DNA of 64,000 nucleotides from Aquibacillus rhizosphaerae (GTDB taxonomy: Bacteria; Bacillota; Bacilli; Bacillales; Amphibacillaceae). Position numbers and translations under genes: made by a program. Of the stretch, positions 17,635-26,674 are shown one piece after another. The stretch's first letter is position 1, and every line of letters starts with the position of its first letter. The stretch is from positions 19,505 to 83,504 of the forward strand of contig NZ_JASTZU010000016.1 in assembly GCF_030282825.1 (NCBI RefSeq), read 5' to 3'. The notes below the pieces were generated by a model. That model was given only the letters and a program-made list of their open reading frames with translations, searched no databases and was not told where the DNA came from.

Positions 17635-18460
17635 ATGTTCAATTTCAACTAACAGGTGGAAGATTTTTCAAAGGATTGCTTGATAAATGCTTATATAGAA
17701 AATAGAAACGAGTTTATAAAAACCCTGTTGAATTATGGAAAACAAGAATATAAAGATGAAAAAAATTTACAATGGATATATTCGAGATTTAAAATATTCT
17801 CATGTTTGATTTTAAAACAGATTTAAATACAGTGAAAATAACATTAACCAACTTAAAGAGAAATATAGAGGTGAAATCGGAGCAATCTGTTGCTTTTTAA
17901 ACGAGTACAGTCAGCCTTGAGCTTTAAAAAGGTTCTTTTTGAAAGAAAGTAGTTTTGTTCATGCAGATGATTTATATGGAATGTAGCTTAACTTGTCCAA
18001 CTAGAGTTTTCAATCGGAACCTCCAGTAGGATTTATTATAAATAGAGTTAGTGATATAAACGGTTTGGAAACTTGGAGTAAAATTGTTTGAGAAGGTTTT
18101 GGTATCACAAGTTTATTTGATTCATTTCATAAAGCTATGATTGGTTCATTTAATAAGTATCAACGTTATATAGGCTATTGGGATAACGAACCAGTTGCAA
18201 CATTATCAGTATTAAATGTTAAAGCTGTGTCAGGGATTTATTGGGTAACTACAATGGAAAAGGTAAGGAATAAAGGCTTTGTCTGCTTCTGATATGGTCA
18301 AGTAGGCATTAGAGAACTAACCGCGGTTTAGTTCAATAAAAGAAGGAAGATGAAAAAACAAGAGGTCAGTATCTAAACAGATATTCTTATTGGACTAACG
18401 AATCATGATTTTGGAATAAGCTGAAACTTAATGGTGTTCTATATCGTAGAAATATTTAAA
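17635..18460 (+). pseudogene. GNAT acetyltransferase, heavily decayed
   Basis: From ATG 17635 one can follow EDFSKDCLINAYIENRNEFI, IGAICCFLNEYSQP and PPVGFIINRVSDINGLETWS, then ITSLFDSFHKAMIGSFNKYQ and YIGYWDNEPVATLSVLNVKA, up to VRNKGF. Several stops and at least two frame changes interrupt it. The last part is the GNAT beta-4/beta-5 region. An intact relative would be about 250-270 residues. It fills most of an otherwise geneless kilobase. Confidence 0.7.
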
Positions 18461-18550
18461 GAAGTTATTATTTTTTATTTATTGCTTTCCTTTTGATTGC
18501 AATCTTGTTTAAGTAACAGATTGTAGGATAATAATCTAAGGAGGTATAAA

Positions 18551-18718
18551 ATGAATAGAGGTAATGAAACTACTGAAGGGAAAATGGAGAAACAAAGACA
18601 AATAAGAGTGAGGCAACAATAACATAATATATTGACTGAATTAGGTTGGAGAAATGCTGGAATACTGTTTTTTGTGCTAATAATAGCTATTGTAGTATAC
18701 GTTGTTTTCTTTCGTTAA
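18551..18718 (+). pseudogene. Small membrane protein with internal stop
   Basis: A strong AAGGAGG site leads to an ATG and the sequence MNRGNETTEGKMEKQRQIR. A TAA at codon 24 (where CAA would fit the surrounding glutamines) interrupts the frame, which then continues LTELGWRNAGILFFVLIIAI, VVYVVFFR. Without the stop it is a 55-residue protein with one membrane span. The single substitution suggests recent inactivation. Confidence 0.55.
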
Positions 18719-18796
18719 TATAAAATACTAGTTATGACTCAGTTCCATCGAACTTGGTTCTATTTATAAAAAGCACTGCAATACGCAACACAGTCA

Positions 18797-19181
18797 ATGA
18801 CACATTTTATTTGAAGTAGGTGATTACATCTTAGATTTATTTGATAAAGATGAAAACAAACTATCTGAGCTAACTTGTCATTTACAAGTGCATCGTTTTA
18901 GTTATGGTGCGGGGAGATTGATTGCAACAAATAAAAGACTTATTTTTTCTGGTAATACTAAAGCAAGAGGAGAAACACTAAAAGAGTTTGCTTACGAAGG
19001 TTTAAAAACAATACGATATTTCCATTCTAAAGGATTGTTTAAAAAATTTTTTAATTCTCAACCTTCTTTTATGTATCGTGGGGAAGAATATACTTTAAAT
19101 CTAGTTGTAGCTGCCAACAGTGAAATTGAAAATTTCATTACCGTAGTAAATAAGCAAATAACAGAAGTAAATAAAAAATAG
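18797..19181 (+). pseudogene. bPH_3/YokE-type PH-domain protein, 5' end lost
   Basis: The hallmark GRLIATNKRLIFSGNTK is present. The same frame is open upstream to 18797 (FEVGDYILDLFDKDENKLSE), but there is no usable start codon before a TGA; only a GTG at 18888 inside the domain could initiate. The N-terminal strand therefore seems to be cut off. The remaining 97-125 residues carry the PH-like beta sheet and the closing helix IENFITVVNKQI. The family is soluble or membrane-associated; function unknown. Confidence 0.6.
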
Positions 19182-19273
19182 TAGATGCACAATCGGGTGT
19201 TTCAGTTTAGAGAGAAGAGTCAATAAAGTCAAAAAATGTAGCATTAGAGAGATTCAATATTATGATCAAATAT

Positions 19274-19451
19274 TCTTATGGTTCATGTTTAGTGAATTTT
19301 ATCCACTCTTTATTCTATACATATTAGTGTTCTCCTCCGTTTATATACAAGCGAAAATAAAAATTACCCTGAATATGTGAAGTTTAGATATATGATAGAC
19401 TTTATTGGCCTTATTTCATTACTATTTCTATTACTTTTTACTTGTTCCTAA
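19274..19451 (+). pseudogene. Membrane-protein relic with frameshift
   Basis: WFMFSEFYPLFILYILVFSS, then VYIQAKIK, shifts into YPEYVKFRYMIDFIGLISLL, then FLLLFTCS, ending at 19449-19451. Two hydrophobic helices and no start codon. It lies between the PH-domain relic and the next tubby-like gene. Confidence 0.4.
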
Positions 19452-19504
19452 TTGCACAATACATAGTTCTTAATAAAAATTTAACGAAAAGAGAGTGTCT
19501 ACTT

Positions 19505-20068
19505 ATGAATCAAAGCCAGAAGTATGACTTTTTCTTTAAACTACCTTTCTATAGGCATTCTATAAAACCAATAGATATAGAGAATGCTGAAGGAGTAACG
19601 ATTGGCACCTTGCAAAGAACTTACAATAATTTAGTTGACCGAGTAATTGATGCAGTATTAGACTTAGCAAACAAAAAAAACTTTAACATCAAATTAAAAG
19701 ATTATCCTGACTACAATCTCCTAGCAAAATCTATTAAATATAAAGAGCAACTATTAAATCAAAAGTGGAGTATTCATATTACTGAAAAAGAAAAAATTAA
19801 AAAAATAGGAATGTTTGTAGATAAAACTAAAATATCTACGAATCCCAGATTTGAATATATAAAGAATGATCAGTTATATTTTTTCAAAAAAGCCCCATTT
19901 GACAAGAACATATATGTAGAAGATAAAAATAATCAATTAATAGCAATAGTCTTCTATCAGCAATACACTAAAATGAGCAATACCTATATACAGATTCAAG
20001 AAGAAAGCGATTTGGATCGCGCAGAATTGTTGTTGCTAGCATTTATCTTTACATCGAACACCGACTAG
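19505..20068 (+). CDS. Tubby C-terminal-domain-like protein, diverged
   Basis: The 187-residue protein has the family opening FFFKLPFYRHSIKPIDIENA, EGVTIGTLQRTYNN, and the later strand DQLYFFKKAPFDKNIYVEDK. It lacks the strongly hydrophobic last strand of its paralogues but ends LLLLAFIFTSNTD. The ATG at 19505 is chosen over the upstream frame because AGAGAG lies ten bases before it and the length then fits the family. Function unknown. Confidence 0.55.
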   Translation: MNQSQKYDFFFKLPFYRHSIKPIDIENAEGVTIGTLQRTYNNLVDRVIDAVLDLANKKNFNIKLKDYPDYNLLAKSIKYKEQLLNQKWSIHITEKEKIKKIGMFVDKTKISTNPRFEYIKNDQLYFFKKAPFDKNIYVEDKNNQLIAIVFYQQYTKMSNTYIQIQEESDLDRAELLLLAFIFTSNTD

Positions 20069-20249
20069 TATGTATTGAAAAGAAACAAAAAGCAACCTAC
20101 TGATATACAGTGCTGATTAAAACTAAAAAGAAGATTAATTGTATTTTTCGATGCGTTACGCAACATAAATATTGGATAAGCCCCTCCAAAGGGCAGTTGT
20201 CCATTTGGCTGGTCTTAACAAAATTTTATTTTATAGGAGCGTTATAAGT

Positions 20250-20435
20250 ATGAAAAAATCTGAAAGGATTATTGTATCTATTTCGGCAATTGTTTATTGT
20301 CTGGTATTGCTGTTTTATATAGGGATGTTGTTATTTGGTAATGGTGTTGAACCGTATCTTCATGCTGTTTTCATTTCGACATTTTTTCTTTTTATTATTG
20401 TTTTCGTGACTAAAAAGAGCAGAATAAACACTTAA
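20250..20435 (+). CDS. Small two-span membrane protein
   Basis: A 61-residue protein MKKSERIIVSISAIVYCLVL ... with two hydrophobic helices and a basic tail TKKSRINT. TAGGAGCG lies ten bases before the ATG. The upstream open frame from 20172 has no ribosome site. It is followed directly by a class B boundary repeat. Confidence 0.6.
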   Translation: MKKSERIIVSISAIVYCLVLLFYIGMLLFGNGVEPYLHAVFISTFFLFIIVFVTKKSRINT

Positions 20436-20446
20436 TTGTGTATTGA

Positions 20447-20525
20447 GTTAACGGATGCAAGAGTTATAAAAGGGTCGTCGATAACGGGGACTATTAATGG
20501 AATTTTATATTAAAATAAAGACGTA
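20447..20525 (+). repeat. Boundary repeat, class B
   Basis: The core AACGGATGC (20450-20458) is followed by AAAGGGTCGTCGATAACGGG and then GGAATTTTATATTAAAATAA (20500-20519). The hairpin arm is imperfect here, but the order is as in the other class B copies. Confidence 0.65.
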
Positions 20526-20580
20526 ATAGATGTATTTAAATAAACGAGGCATTTATTTATGAAGGAATGGAGGTAGAGAC

Positions 20581-20709
20581 TTGGATGAAATTTCTGAGTT
20601 ATTAAATAAAGAGCCTTTTATAAAGTATAGTTTGATTGTGATATTAGGTGCTTTAATTATATTTACCGGTTATAGTTTGGGAGATTACATATTTACTCAT
20701 CTTAACTAA
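20581..20709 (+). CDS. Single-span membrane peptide, 42 residues
   Basis: The TTG start at 20581 has a perfect GGAGGTAGAGAC leader. The product LDEISELLNKEPFIKYSLIV continues into a single hydrophobic helix and ends DYIFTHLN. It lies downstream of a class B promoter-like box, which fits an independent one-gene unit. Function unknown. The 20710-20956 stretch that follows contains no gene. Confidence 0.5.
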   Translation: MDEISELLNKEPFIKYSLIVILGALIIFTGYSLGDYIFTHLN

Positions 20710-20986
20710 ATTACAATCTTTTTCTTGCAATAACGAAGGGCATGAGTTAAATAATATAAAAATATTTAACGAAAAATTCCAAAGAATTCCCTTTTATTGC
20801 TGTATTTTAAATTTTAGTATTTGGAATTTTGTGAACATTAAGACGTTCAAACACAATCAATTTCACCTGAATAACAATTAGTAACTATTTGTTTTTCTTT
20901 GGATTCAGCACCTGCTCAAATACCACCTTGAAATTCAAACTTATAAATCATCTCAATTGTGTAATTATATAGTTGAGGTGAATGAT

Positions 20987-21667
20987 ATGAAAAAATTAAC
21001 TGTTGTTATTATGATTATTTTTATAAGTATTTTCTTCTCTTTTACTGTACAAGCAGAAGAACGAAACAATCAAAAAGACGAGGAATTTGATATAGACTTA
21101 TCAGGGTATGAATTACATTCTTTTGGCACATTTAATCAACTTGGTTTTAAAATAACTCCATTAGCTCAATTATTTTTCAGAATTATTGAAAAAGAGCAAG
21201 AGTGGATAGATGATCCTCGTTTTTATACAAAAGGGAATAAAGGTTATATCCATCTTTGGAAAAAAGACGGTACCAATGTTTTATATCATGTTGAAAGAGG
21301 ACCAACGGGTTTGTGGGAAATTACTGATATTAAATACAAAAAAATAGATAGAATCCCTGTACCAAAAGCCCTATTGAAGGACGTTTTGATTGAACAGTTA
21401 GTTGGACCAATAGGTAAAGCGATCGATGAACATTATAAACCAAAACTTTGGTACAGAGGATTCGAGAAAATTCTTGAAATTAAAAAAGATGAAACAAGCA
21501 ATATTTATTTTGTGACAGTTCAAGTTCAAACATTTGAGGGTGCTCATAATCCTCCATACGGGGAAGAAACTATTACCTTTCGAATAAGAGGAAATGAGAT
21601 TAATGTTTGTGATTACGAACATAGGGACATACCTGAAGAGGAATGGTCTAAGTTAGAATTGCGATAG
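20987..21667 (+). CDS. DUF3888 domain protein, secreted
   Basis: About 226 residues. The signal peptide MKKLTVVIMIIFISIFFSFT ends at an AxA site (VQA-EE). The C-terminal 110 residues match DUF3888: LLKDVLIEQLVGPIGKAIDE, YFVTVQVQTFEGAHNPPYGE. The middle (WIHLWKKDG-like region, 85-125) may be a further small domain. GAGGTG six bases before ATG 20987 fixes the start over the upstream open frame. Probably extracellular; function unknown. Confidence 0.78.
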   Translation: MKKLTVVIMIIFISIFFSFTVQAEERNNQKDEEFDIDLSGYELHSFGTFNQLGFKITPLAQLFFRIIEKEQEWIDDPRFYTKGNKGYIHLWKKDGTNVLYHVERGPTGLWEITDIKYKKIDRIPVPKALLKDVLIEQLVGPIGKAIDEHYKPKLWYRGFEKILEIKKDETSNIYFVTVQVQTFEGAHNPPYGEETITFRIRGNEINVCDYEHRDIPEEEWSKLELR

Positions 21668-21773
21668 AATCTTGTTTAAGCATTTGATGTCATTTATAGA
21701 AGAGACATTTAAGTGAGCTAAGCTAGAATTACATATATGAATAATAATATTTCAAGGGAAGGGGGAATAGCGG

Positions 21774-22292
21774 ATGGAAATGAAATATCCAATTGGAAAA
21801 TTCGAATTCGATGGTGAGATTACTGAAAGTGTGACAGAAGAATGGATCCATGATATAGAAAATTTACCAAGGATACTAAGAGATGCTGCTGGAGACTTGG
21901 ATAATGAACAACTGGATACACCTTATCGTTCAGATGGGTGGACGGTTCGACAAGTTATTCATCACCTTGCGGATAGTCATATGAATGCCTATATTCGTTT
22001 TAAATTAGCTCTAACAGAAGAAAATCCAGTAATCAAGCCATATGAAGAAGCGAAATGGGCAGAGCTTACAGATTATAATTTACCAATAGATAGTTCCCTA
22101 TCACTGCTCGAAGCATTGCACAGACGCTGGACAAATCTTTTACGTAGTCTTAGCCCAGCAGATATGAAAAAGACATTTGTACACCCAGATGCAGGGGAAG
22201 TTTCACTAGGAACAAATATAGGAATTTACGCTTGGCATGGTCGACATCACCTCGCGCATATAACTTCTTTGTGTACACATAAGGGGTGGTAG
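21774..22292 (+). CDS. YfiT-type DinB protein (bacillithiol transferase-like hydrolase)
   Basis: This 172-residue protein has the YfiT opening MKYPIGKF, the histidines of the DinB metal site in [11 protein letters not shown] (63-64) and HGRHHLAHI (155-163), and the four-helix length of the family. YfiT/BstA relatives bind Ni or Zn; BstA transfers bacillithiol to electrophiles, a role in detoxification that is inferred here. AGGGGGAA lies nine bases before the ATG. A diverged paralogue with the same motifs is at 54930-55439. Confidence 0.85.
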   Translation: MEMKYPIGKFEFDGEITESVTEEWIHDIENLPRILRDAAGDLDNEQLDTPYRSDGWTVRQVIHHLADSHMNAYIRFKLALTEENPVIKPYEEAKWAELTDYNLPIDSSLSLLEALHRRWTNLLRSLSPADMKKTFVHPDAGEVSLGTNIGIYAWHGRHHLAHITSLCTHKGW

Positions 22293-22442
22293 AGGACTTC
22301 TTTGTTATTGGTAATTAACAGCGTACCTATTATCATCAAATTATGGATAATCACCGGCATTATTTATTAAAAATTAATATGGCTATAGTAGTATAATTTT
22401 GGTAATTTTAAAGGAGTGAAGATTAAGAAAAGGGGATTTATG

Positions 22443-23048
22443 ATGAATTTAGTTTGGAAAGGAATTTATAAAAGCAATGAACAACTTCCGGTAGGAGAAC
22501 TGCCAGAACATGCGGTGAAATTTAAGGAGCCCGATTCAATGGTCAGGCTTAATCTAGTGGCAACACTGTTTATCATACCAGTCATTATATTAGTCGGCCT
22601 AGCTTTCCTTATTAAATCTAGTTTAGTAGGTAGTTCAGTTGAAATAAACTTCTTTAATTTGTGGGCACTTTTATTGGCATTTTTAATGATTCCCCCTCAT
22701 GAGTTTTTGCATGCAATCGTATTTCCTAAAGATAAGGAAGTAGAAATGTGGGTTAGTCCAAAGGCTTTAGCGGCATTTGTTATTTCCACTGCACCAGTTT
22801 CCAAGGGTCGTTTTATCTTTTTATCGTTATTACCAAATATCGTGTTTGGCTTGATTCCATTGATTATTTGGATTTTTATTCCTCAAGAGTGGGCTATTTC
22901 AGAGGTTTTGTTCTCATTTTCATTTCTAAGTTTATTATTCGGTGTTGGTGATTATCTTAATGTTTTTAATGCAACATACCAAATGCCAAAAGGGTCAATG
23001 CAACAACTGTCAGGAATGAATTCTTATTGGTTTATGCCGAAGAGGTAG
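22443..23048 (+). CDS. DUF3267 membrane metalloprotease-like protein
   Basis: About 201 residues with four to five membrane helices and the zinc-protease motif HEFLH (in MIPPHEFLHAIVFPKDKEVE), characteristic of the DUF3267 family. Family members are predicted intramembrane or membrane-anchored zincins; substrates are unknown. AGGGG at 22431-22435 fits ATG 22443; an upstream GTG (22416) and ATG (22440) remain possible. It is followed by a hairpin and the second copy of the dispersed repeat. Confidence 0.78.
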   Translation: MNLVWKGIYKSNEQLPVGELPEHAVKFKEPDSMVRLNLVATLFIIPVIILVGLAFLIKSSLVGSSVEINFFNLWALLLAFLMIPPHEFLHAIVFPKDKEVEMWVSPKALAAFVISTAPVSKGRFIFLSLLPNIVFGLIPLIIWIFIPQEWAISEVLFSFSFLSLLFGVGDYLNVFNATYQMPKGSMQQLSGMNSYWFMPKR

Positions 23049-23146
23049 TACGATTGTTAGATTAACAATAGATTAAGAGTAGCAAGACTTAAATAACAAG
23101 CTAAGTGGATGATATACATAATTATAATATTTGAAGTTCCATAGAA

Positions 23147-23195
23147 AAAAGGTGTTAGGCACTACATTCACGTGTGTTTCTGACACCTTTTCCTT
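23147..23195 (+). terminator. Hairpin terminator
   Basis: AAAGGTGTTAGGCAC ... TTCTGACACCTTTTCC forms an AAGGTGT/ACACCTT stem with a T-rich end downstream of the DUF3267 gene. Confidence 0.6.
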
Positions 23196-23206
23196 AATCA
23201 TGCTTG

Positions 23207-23352
23207 ATTATAGCCATTAAAATGTTTCACTCTGATATAGTATTTAGCATTCATTGACATGAAGTGTACTAAGAAAAGACAAAGCGTTTATTGTGGCAAG
23301 CATACGCTGTGTTATAAGAGGGTAAAAAGCCCGTAGTTTGGAGTATCAAATT
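23207..23352 (+). repeat. Dispersed repeat, copy 2 (with 13893-14045)
   Basis: It shares the ordered blocks GACATGAAGTGTAC, GACAAAGCGTTTA, TGTTATAAGAGGGTA and GGAGTATCAAA with copy 1 at roughly 75 percent identity by eye, and an ATCTTCTGATATGATTTTA promoter-like segment follows at 23393-23411. It lies before the rhomboid gene, whereas copy 1 lies before a small membrane protein. Confidence 0.6.
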
Positions 23353-23518
23353 ATATTTCTCTAGTTATGGGAAAAAATAACAAAAGTTCAATATCTTCTG
23401 ATATGATTTTAGTATGAAGATGTGGGATATTGAACTGACAATTAAATGTATCCGGAAGAAACGTGACTAACAGATATTAAAAATATCTATACAATCATTT
23501 TTGAATGGAGGTAATTAA

Positions 23519-24133
23519 TTGCTTTTTTTAAGAAACGAAACGTTTAAGGAATACATTCAAGATTATTTGATCACATCATTAATAGTTGGAACGATCATTG
23601 TCACTTTTTTGATTACTTCTTTTCTAGGTGCTTTAACAAACCCTGAAATTGTATATCATATAGGAGGACTAGACAAATATCAGATTATTAATGAAAAACA
23701 ATATTACAGGTTTTTTACTTATGCATTTCTCCATGTGGGTATTTCTCATCTCTTGCTTAATTTACTCCTCTTTGTTATTGCGGGACCACCTGTAGAGAAG
23801 CAAATAGGAAGAGTGAATTTCCTAATACTTTTTATATCAACTGTACTATTTTCTGCAATTATATGTTTTATCTTCACTGACCGACCTTTAGTCGGATCAT
23901 CAGGGTTTGGATATGGAATATTAGGAATTTTAACTTGGTTTGTAATGAGTAGGAATAAAATAGTAGATAAAGAATCAAAGAGTATAATTATATTGTCTGT
24001 TATTATGTCGTTTATCTTTACTTTAACCTATAGTAATGCAAGCATTTTGGGACACATTAGTGGATTTATCATGGGAATTTTTATAGGGGGAGTAATTGAT
24101 ATTAATAGAAGAGGGAGTAGGGTCAACAATTGA
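23519..24133 (+). CDS. Rhomboid-family intramembrane serine protease
   Basis: A 204-residue protein with six hydrophobic helices and the complete rhomboid signature: HVGISHLLLN in the second helix, the catalytic serine in GSSGFGYGILG, and the catalytic histidine in GHISGFIMG near the end. It cuts membrane proteins within or near their transmembrane segments. The TTG start has TGGAGG eight bases upstream. It stands alone between the dispersed repeat and a geneless stretch (24134-24555) in which I see only a non-convincing 75-codon frame. Confidence 0.88.
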   Translation: MLFLRNETFKEYIQDYLITSLIVGTIIVTFLITSFLGALTNPEIVYHIGGLDKYQIINEKQYYRFFTYAFLHVGISHLLLNLLLFVIAGPPVEKQIGRVNFLILFISTVLFSAIICFIFTDRPLVGSSGFGYGILGILTWFVMSRNKIVDKESKSIIILSVIMSFIFTLTYSNASILGHISGFIMGIFIGGVIDINRRGSRVNN

Positions 24134-24559
24134 ATTAAATAAGAAAAAAACAACTCATTTATTGCACAGCACAACCATACTATCTAGAAGATGATAGTAG
24201 GGTTATAGATTTATGAAATCACGCTATTTCGTAGATGTAAGAAGGATATACTTTTGCTAATTAACCTGCAGTCAGAGTAAGTTTTTCCTCCGTATCGAAC
24301 AATGATTTGTTCCTAATCAATGATTCAACAAAAGGAAGGATTTCACCTATATGTCCGGTTGGATGTTTTTTTAGAATAGGCACTATGAAAGAGACACAAT
24401 TTAAGAATAATTACACCAAAAGAATAAGATTTTCACCATATTTATACATTTTACATAAAATCTCTCACACTTATAATGTCCCACTTGACACTTCAACAGG
24501 TGTTGACAAAATCCCGTTTTACTTGACCAAATAGGATATGACTATTTCTCTTTAAAAAA

Positions 24560-24609
24560 TACACCCTGTACTTTTACATGACTAAGGTCCATTAATCGTA
24601 CAGGGTATA
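24560..24609. terminator. Bidirectional hairpin terminator
   Basis: ACACCCTGTAC and GTACAGGGTAT pair across a 26-base loop, with A-rich and T-rich flanks on either side. It probably ends the minus-strand DUF438 gene, whose stop is 22 bases away. Confidence 0.65.
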
Positions 24610-24631
24610 TTTTGTGTAATCGATTTGTCTG

Positions 24632-25858
24632 TTAACTTAACTCTCTTTTCACATCACGCGGTAGGTCAAGAAAAGGCTGGATATCTTGAACATATTCTAA
24701 GATTCCTAGGAACTCCTCGTTTTCATCGAACAAACCTTTGTACGTAATATGAATGTATTGATCTTTCTTTTTGAACCACATCGTTTCTAATTCTCGTTTC
24801 CTCGTCTTCAGGTCACGTATGATTTGCATGACTTTCCCCATACTCTTAGGTGGGTGGCACCTTGCTACATTTCGTCCAATCGAAGTGGGTGTGCGTATAA
24901 ACATCATCTCGGATGATTCTATTACTTCATTAAAATATTTAAAGATGCCATTTTTATCAACAAACGTTAATTCCAGTGGTATATTGTTCAGAATATGGTT
25001 GGCTTCTTTGATGGTTAAGTAACCTCCACCAAATCGTAAATGTTCCGTATGGCTTGATTCGGTTTTATTTTCTGTTGCTTGAGGATACTTGTCTTTAGGA
25101 ATCCAATCTGCTTCCGGTATATTTACTGCATGCCCAAATGCTTTACTTTCCTTTGTAATCGCAACCCAGTCTGCTTCTTTAAACATAGACTGTGCAATCG
25201 GTAATAAAGCATACACTTCTTCAAAAATCATGTCTTTGCATGCACGTTCCAAGTCATGATAAGCATGTTTAACGTATTTGTAGTCTATGTCCGGGATTTT
25301 CTCCATTATTCGATAGGCACCTTTATATAACGTCCGAATATGATCATCATCTGCCCACATCGTTCGAGGAAGGGTGAATACGCCATAACGCTCCAGTATC
25401 GGAAAAAAGAGTTTTTCTTTACGATTGTAATGCCTGTAAAATAGACCTAATTGCTTCATTTCATGAAGCAGTTGATCTGTCGAGTGTTTTGGATCTGTAT
25501 CAATGGCTTTTATAAGGCTATTAATTCGAGCTAATAAGCTTTCAAATAACTGATTTTCTTTTTTGAAAATGTGAATAGGATGACTTGGATGTTCACAATC
25601 GGGAACATGAATGTTTAGAATTGATTGGCCGTATAGGTTTTGATATAAGTCAAAAAATTTCTTTATATCCTTATTTGTAAATTCATTGGCATCAAATTTT
25701 AGTTCTTGTAAAATCAACAAAATATCCAACGTGTCCAAGTTCCGAACATGCTGCTCAAAGCTTTCTTGGATATTTTCTTCTGAATCGTTCTGATGTATTT
25801 GAAGTATTAAACCTTTTATTGTATGGATGATTTTAACATCTGAATGTGCTCTCATCAT
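24632..25858 (-). CDS. DUF438/hemerythrin/PAS-domain protein
   Basis: The 408-residue protein has three parts: an N-terminal DUF438 helix bundle (about 1-70), a hemerythrin-like HHE domain (about 88-225, with HPIHIFKKENQLFESLL and FYRHYNRKEKLFFPILERYG) and a C-terminal PAS domain (about 285-400, PLELTFVDKNGIFKYFNEV ... GRNVARCHPPKS). Hemerythrin domains bind a di-iron centre that senses O2 or NO, so a redox or gas-sensing role is likely. GAGGTG lies close before two adjacent ATG codons; either could initiate. The gene runs against the general direction of the window. Confidence 0.88.
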   Translation of the reverse strand: MMRAHSDVKIIHTIKGLILQIHQNDSEENIQESFEQHVRNLDTLDILLILQELKFDANEFTNKDIKKFFDLYQNLYGQSILNIHVPDCEHPSHPIHIFKKENQLFESLLARINSLIKAIDTDPKHSTDQLLHEMKQLGLFYRHYNRKEKLFFPILERYGVFTLPRTMWADDDHIRTLYKGAYRIMEKIPDIDYKYVKHAYHDLERACKDMIFEEVYALLPIAQSMFKEADWVAITKESKAFGHAVNIPEADWIPKDKYPQATENKTESSHTEHLRFGGGYLTIKEANHILNNIPLELTFVDKNGIFKYFNEVIESSEMMFIRTPTSIGRNVARCHPPKSMGKVMQIIRDLKTRKRELETMWFKKKDQYIHITYKGLFDENEEFLGILEYVQDIQPFLDLPRDVKRELS

Positions 25859-26380
25859 TTTTCACCTCGTTTTGATTTTGTTTGGAAGAATGCGATGCTG
25901 TTAATTATTGAACAAATGGTATTGCATTCATTTTGATAGAACTTTCTATAATAAGCTCATTTTACTTTATAAGAGAGAGTGAGGTTGTGATGTAGGACAC
26001 AAGTACTCTTTGTTAATTGGAACATTAAGAAACCATTAGTTATTACATACAGGTGAATAGAAAAACACGGAAATGGCTTTTTTTCACAAAAGTGGAACGA
26101 GAGAAGCGGCCCTGTGTTTCCTTAGTATGTGCCATAAAGCAGTTGACTGGAAATCCAGTGGAGGAAAAGTTCATACTTTTTTTCATAAGTAGTGCCTGAA
26201 ACCTTTTTTCTGAGAGGTATCAAGCATCAACTAAACACAGAAAAAATTCATACAATATCATGTACGTACAATTATAAAAGTTAGATAATTAAATGGTGTG
26301 AAGTTATTTTTTTGGAACAAATATATTCATAATGGTTAGCATGAGTGTTAAACCACAGCTAAAAATTAATTTTGGTTATG

Positions 26381-26413
26381 AAAAAAAATCCGTCATTATA
26401 AGGATTTTTATTG
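26381..26413. terminator. Short hairpin with A and T flanks
   Basis: AAAAAAATCC and GGATTTTTATT form a symmetrical stem-loop in the 800-base gap before the arabinanase. No gene that it would terminate is visible. The rest of 25859-26460 is AT-rich without a supported gene. Confidence 0.35.
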
Positions 26414-26468
26414 TTAATGTGTTCATTTTATATTATTATTACTTTAAGTAGTCATTTTTAATTTTAAA

Positions 26469-26482
26469 TGTAAACGTTTGCT
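26469..26482 (+). promoter_or_regulatory. Candidate cre (CcpA) site
   Basis: TGTAAACGTTTGCT fits the catabolite-responsive element consensus (TGNAANCGNTNNCA) except for the last base. It lies about 190 bases before a secreted arabinan-degrading enzyme, where carbon catabolite repression would be expected. Confidence 0.5.
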
Positions 26483-26674
26483 ACTTATAAGTACATGTTT
26501 GATAAGGGAACAAAAGAATTTGAAAAAAGCCTTTAGATATCTATATAGCACTTGCATTTCCAAACACTAATTTATATTTAGGTGAAATTATACATTCCTT
26601 ATCAGTAAACAATAGGTAATGGAAGTTGCTATTTTGTATGCGGTATCAAAAACAACGAGAAGGGAAGATAAATA

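Noticed and set aside
24307..24534. Plus-strand frame of 75 codons after the rhomboid gene
   Set aside because: The start has only a distant AAGGAAGG inside the frame and the product has no domain-like features.
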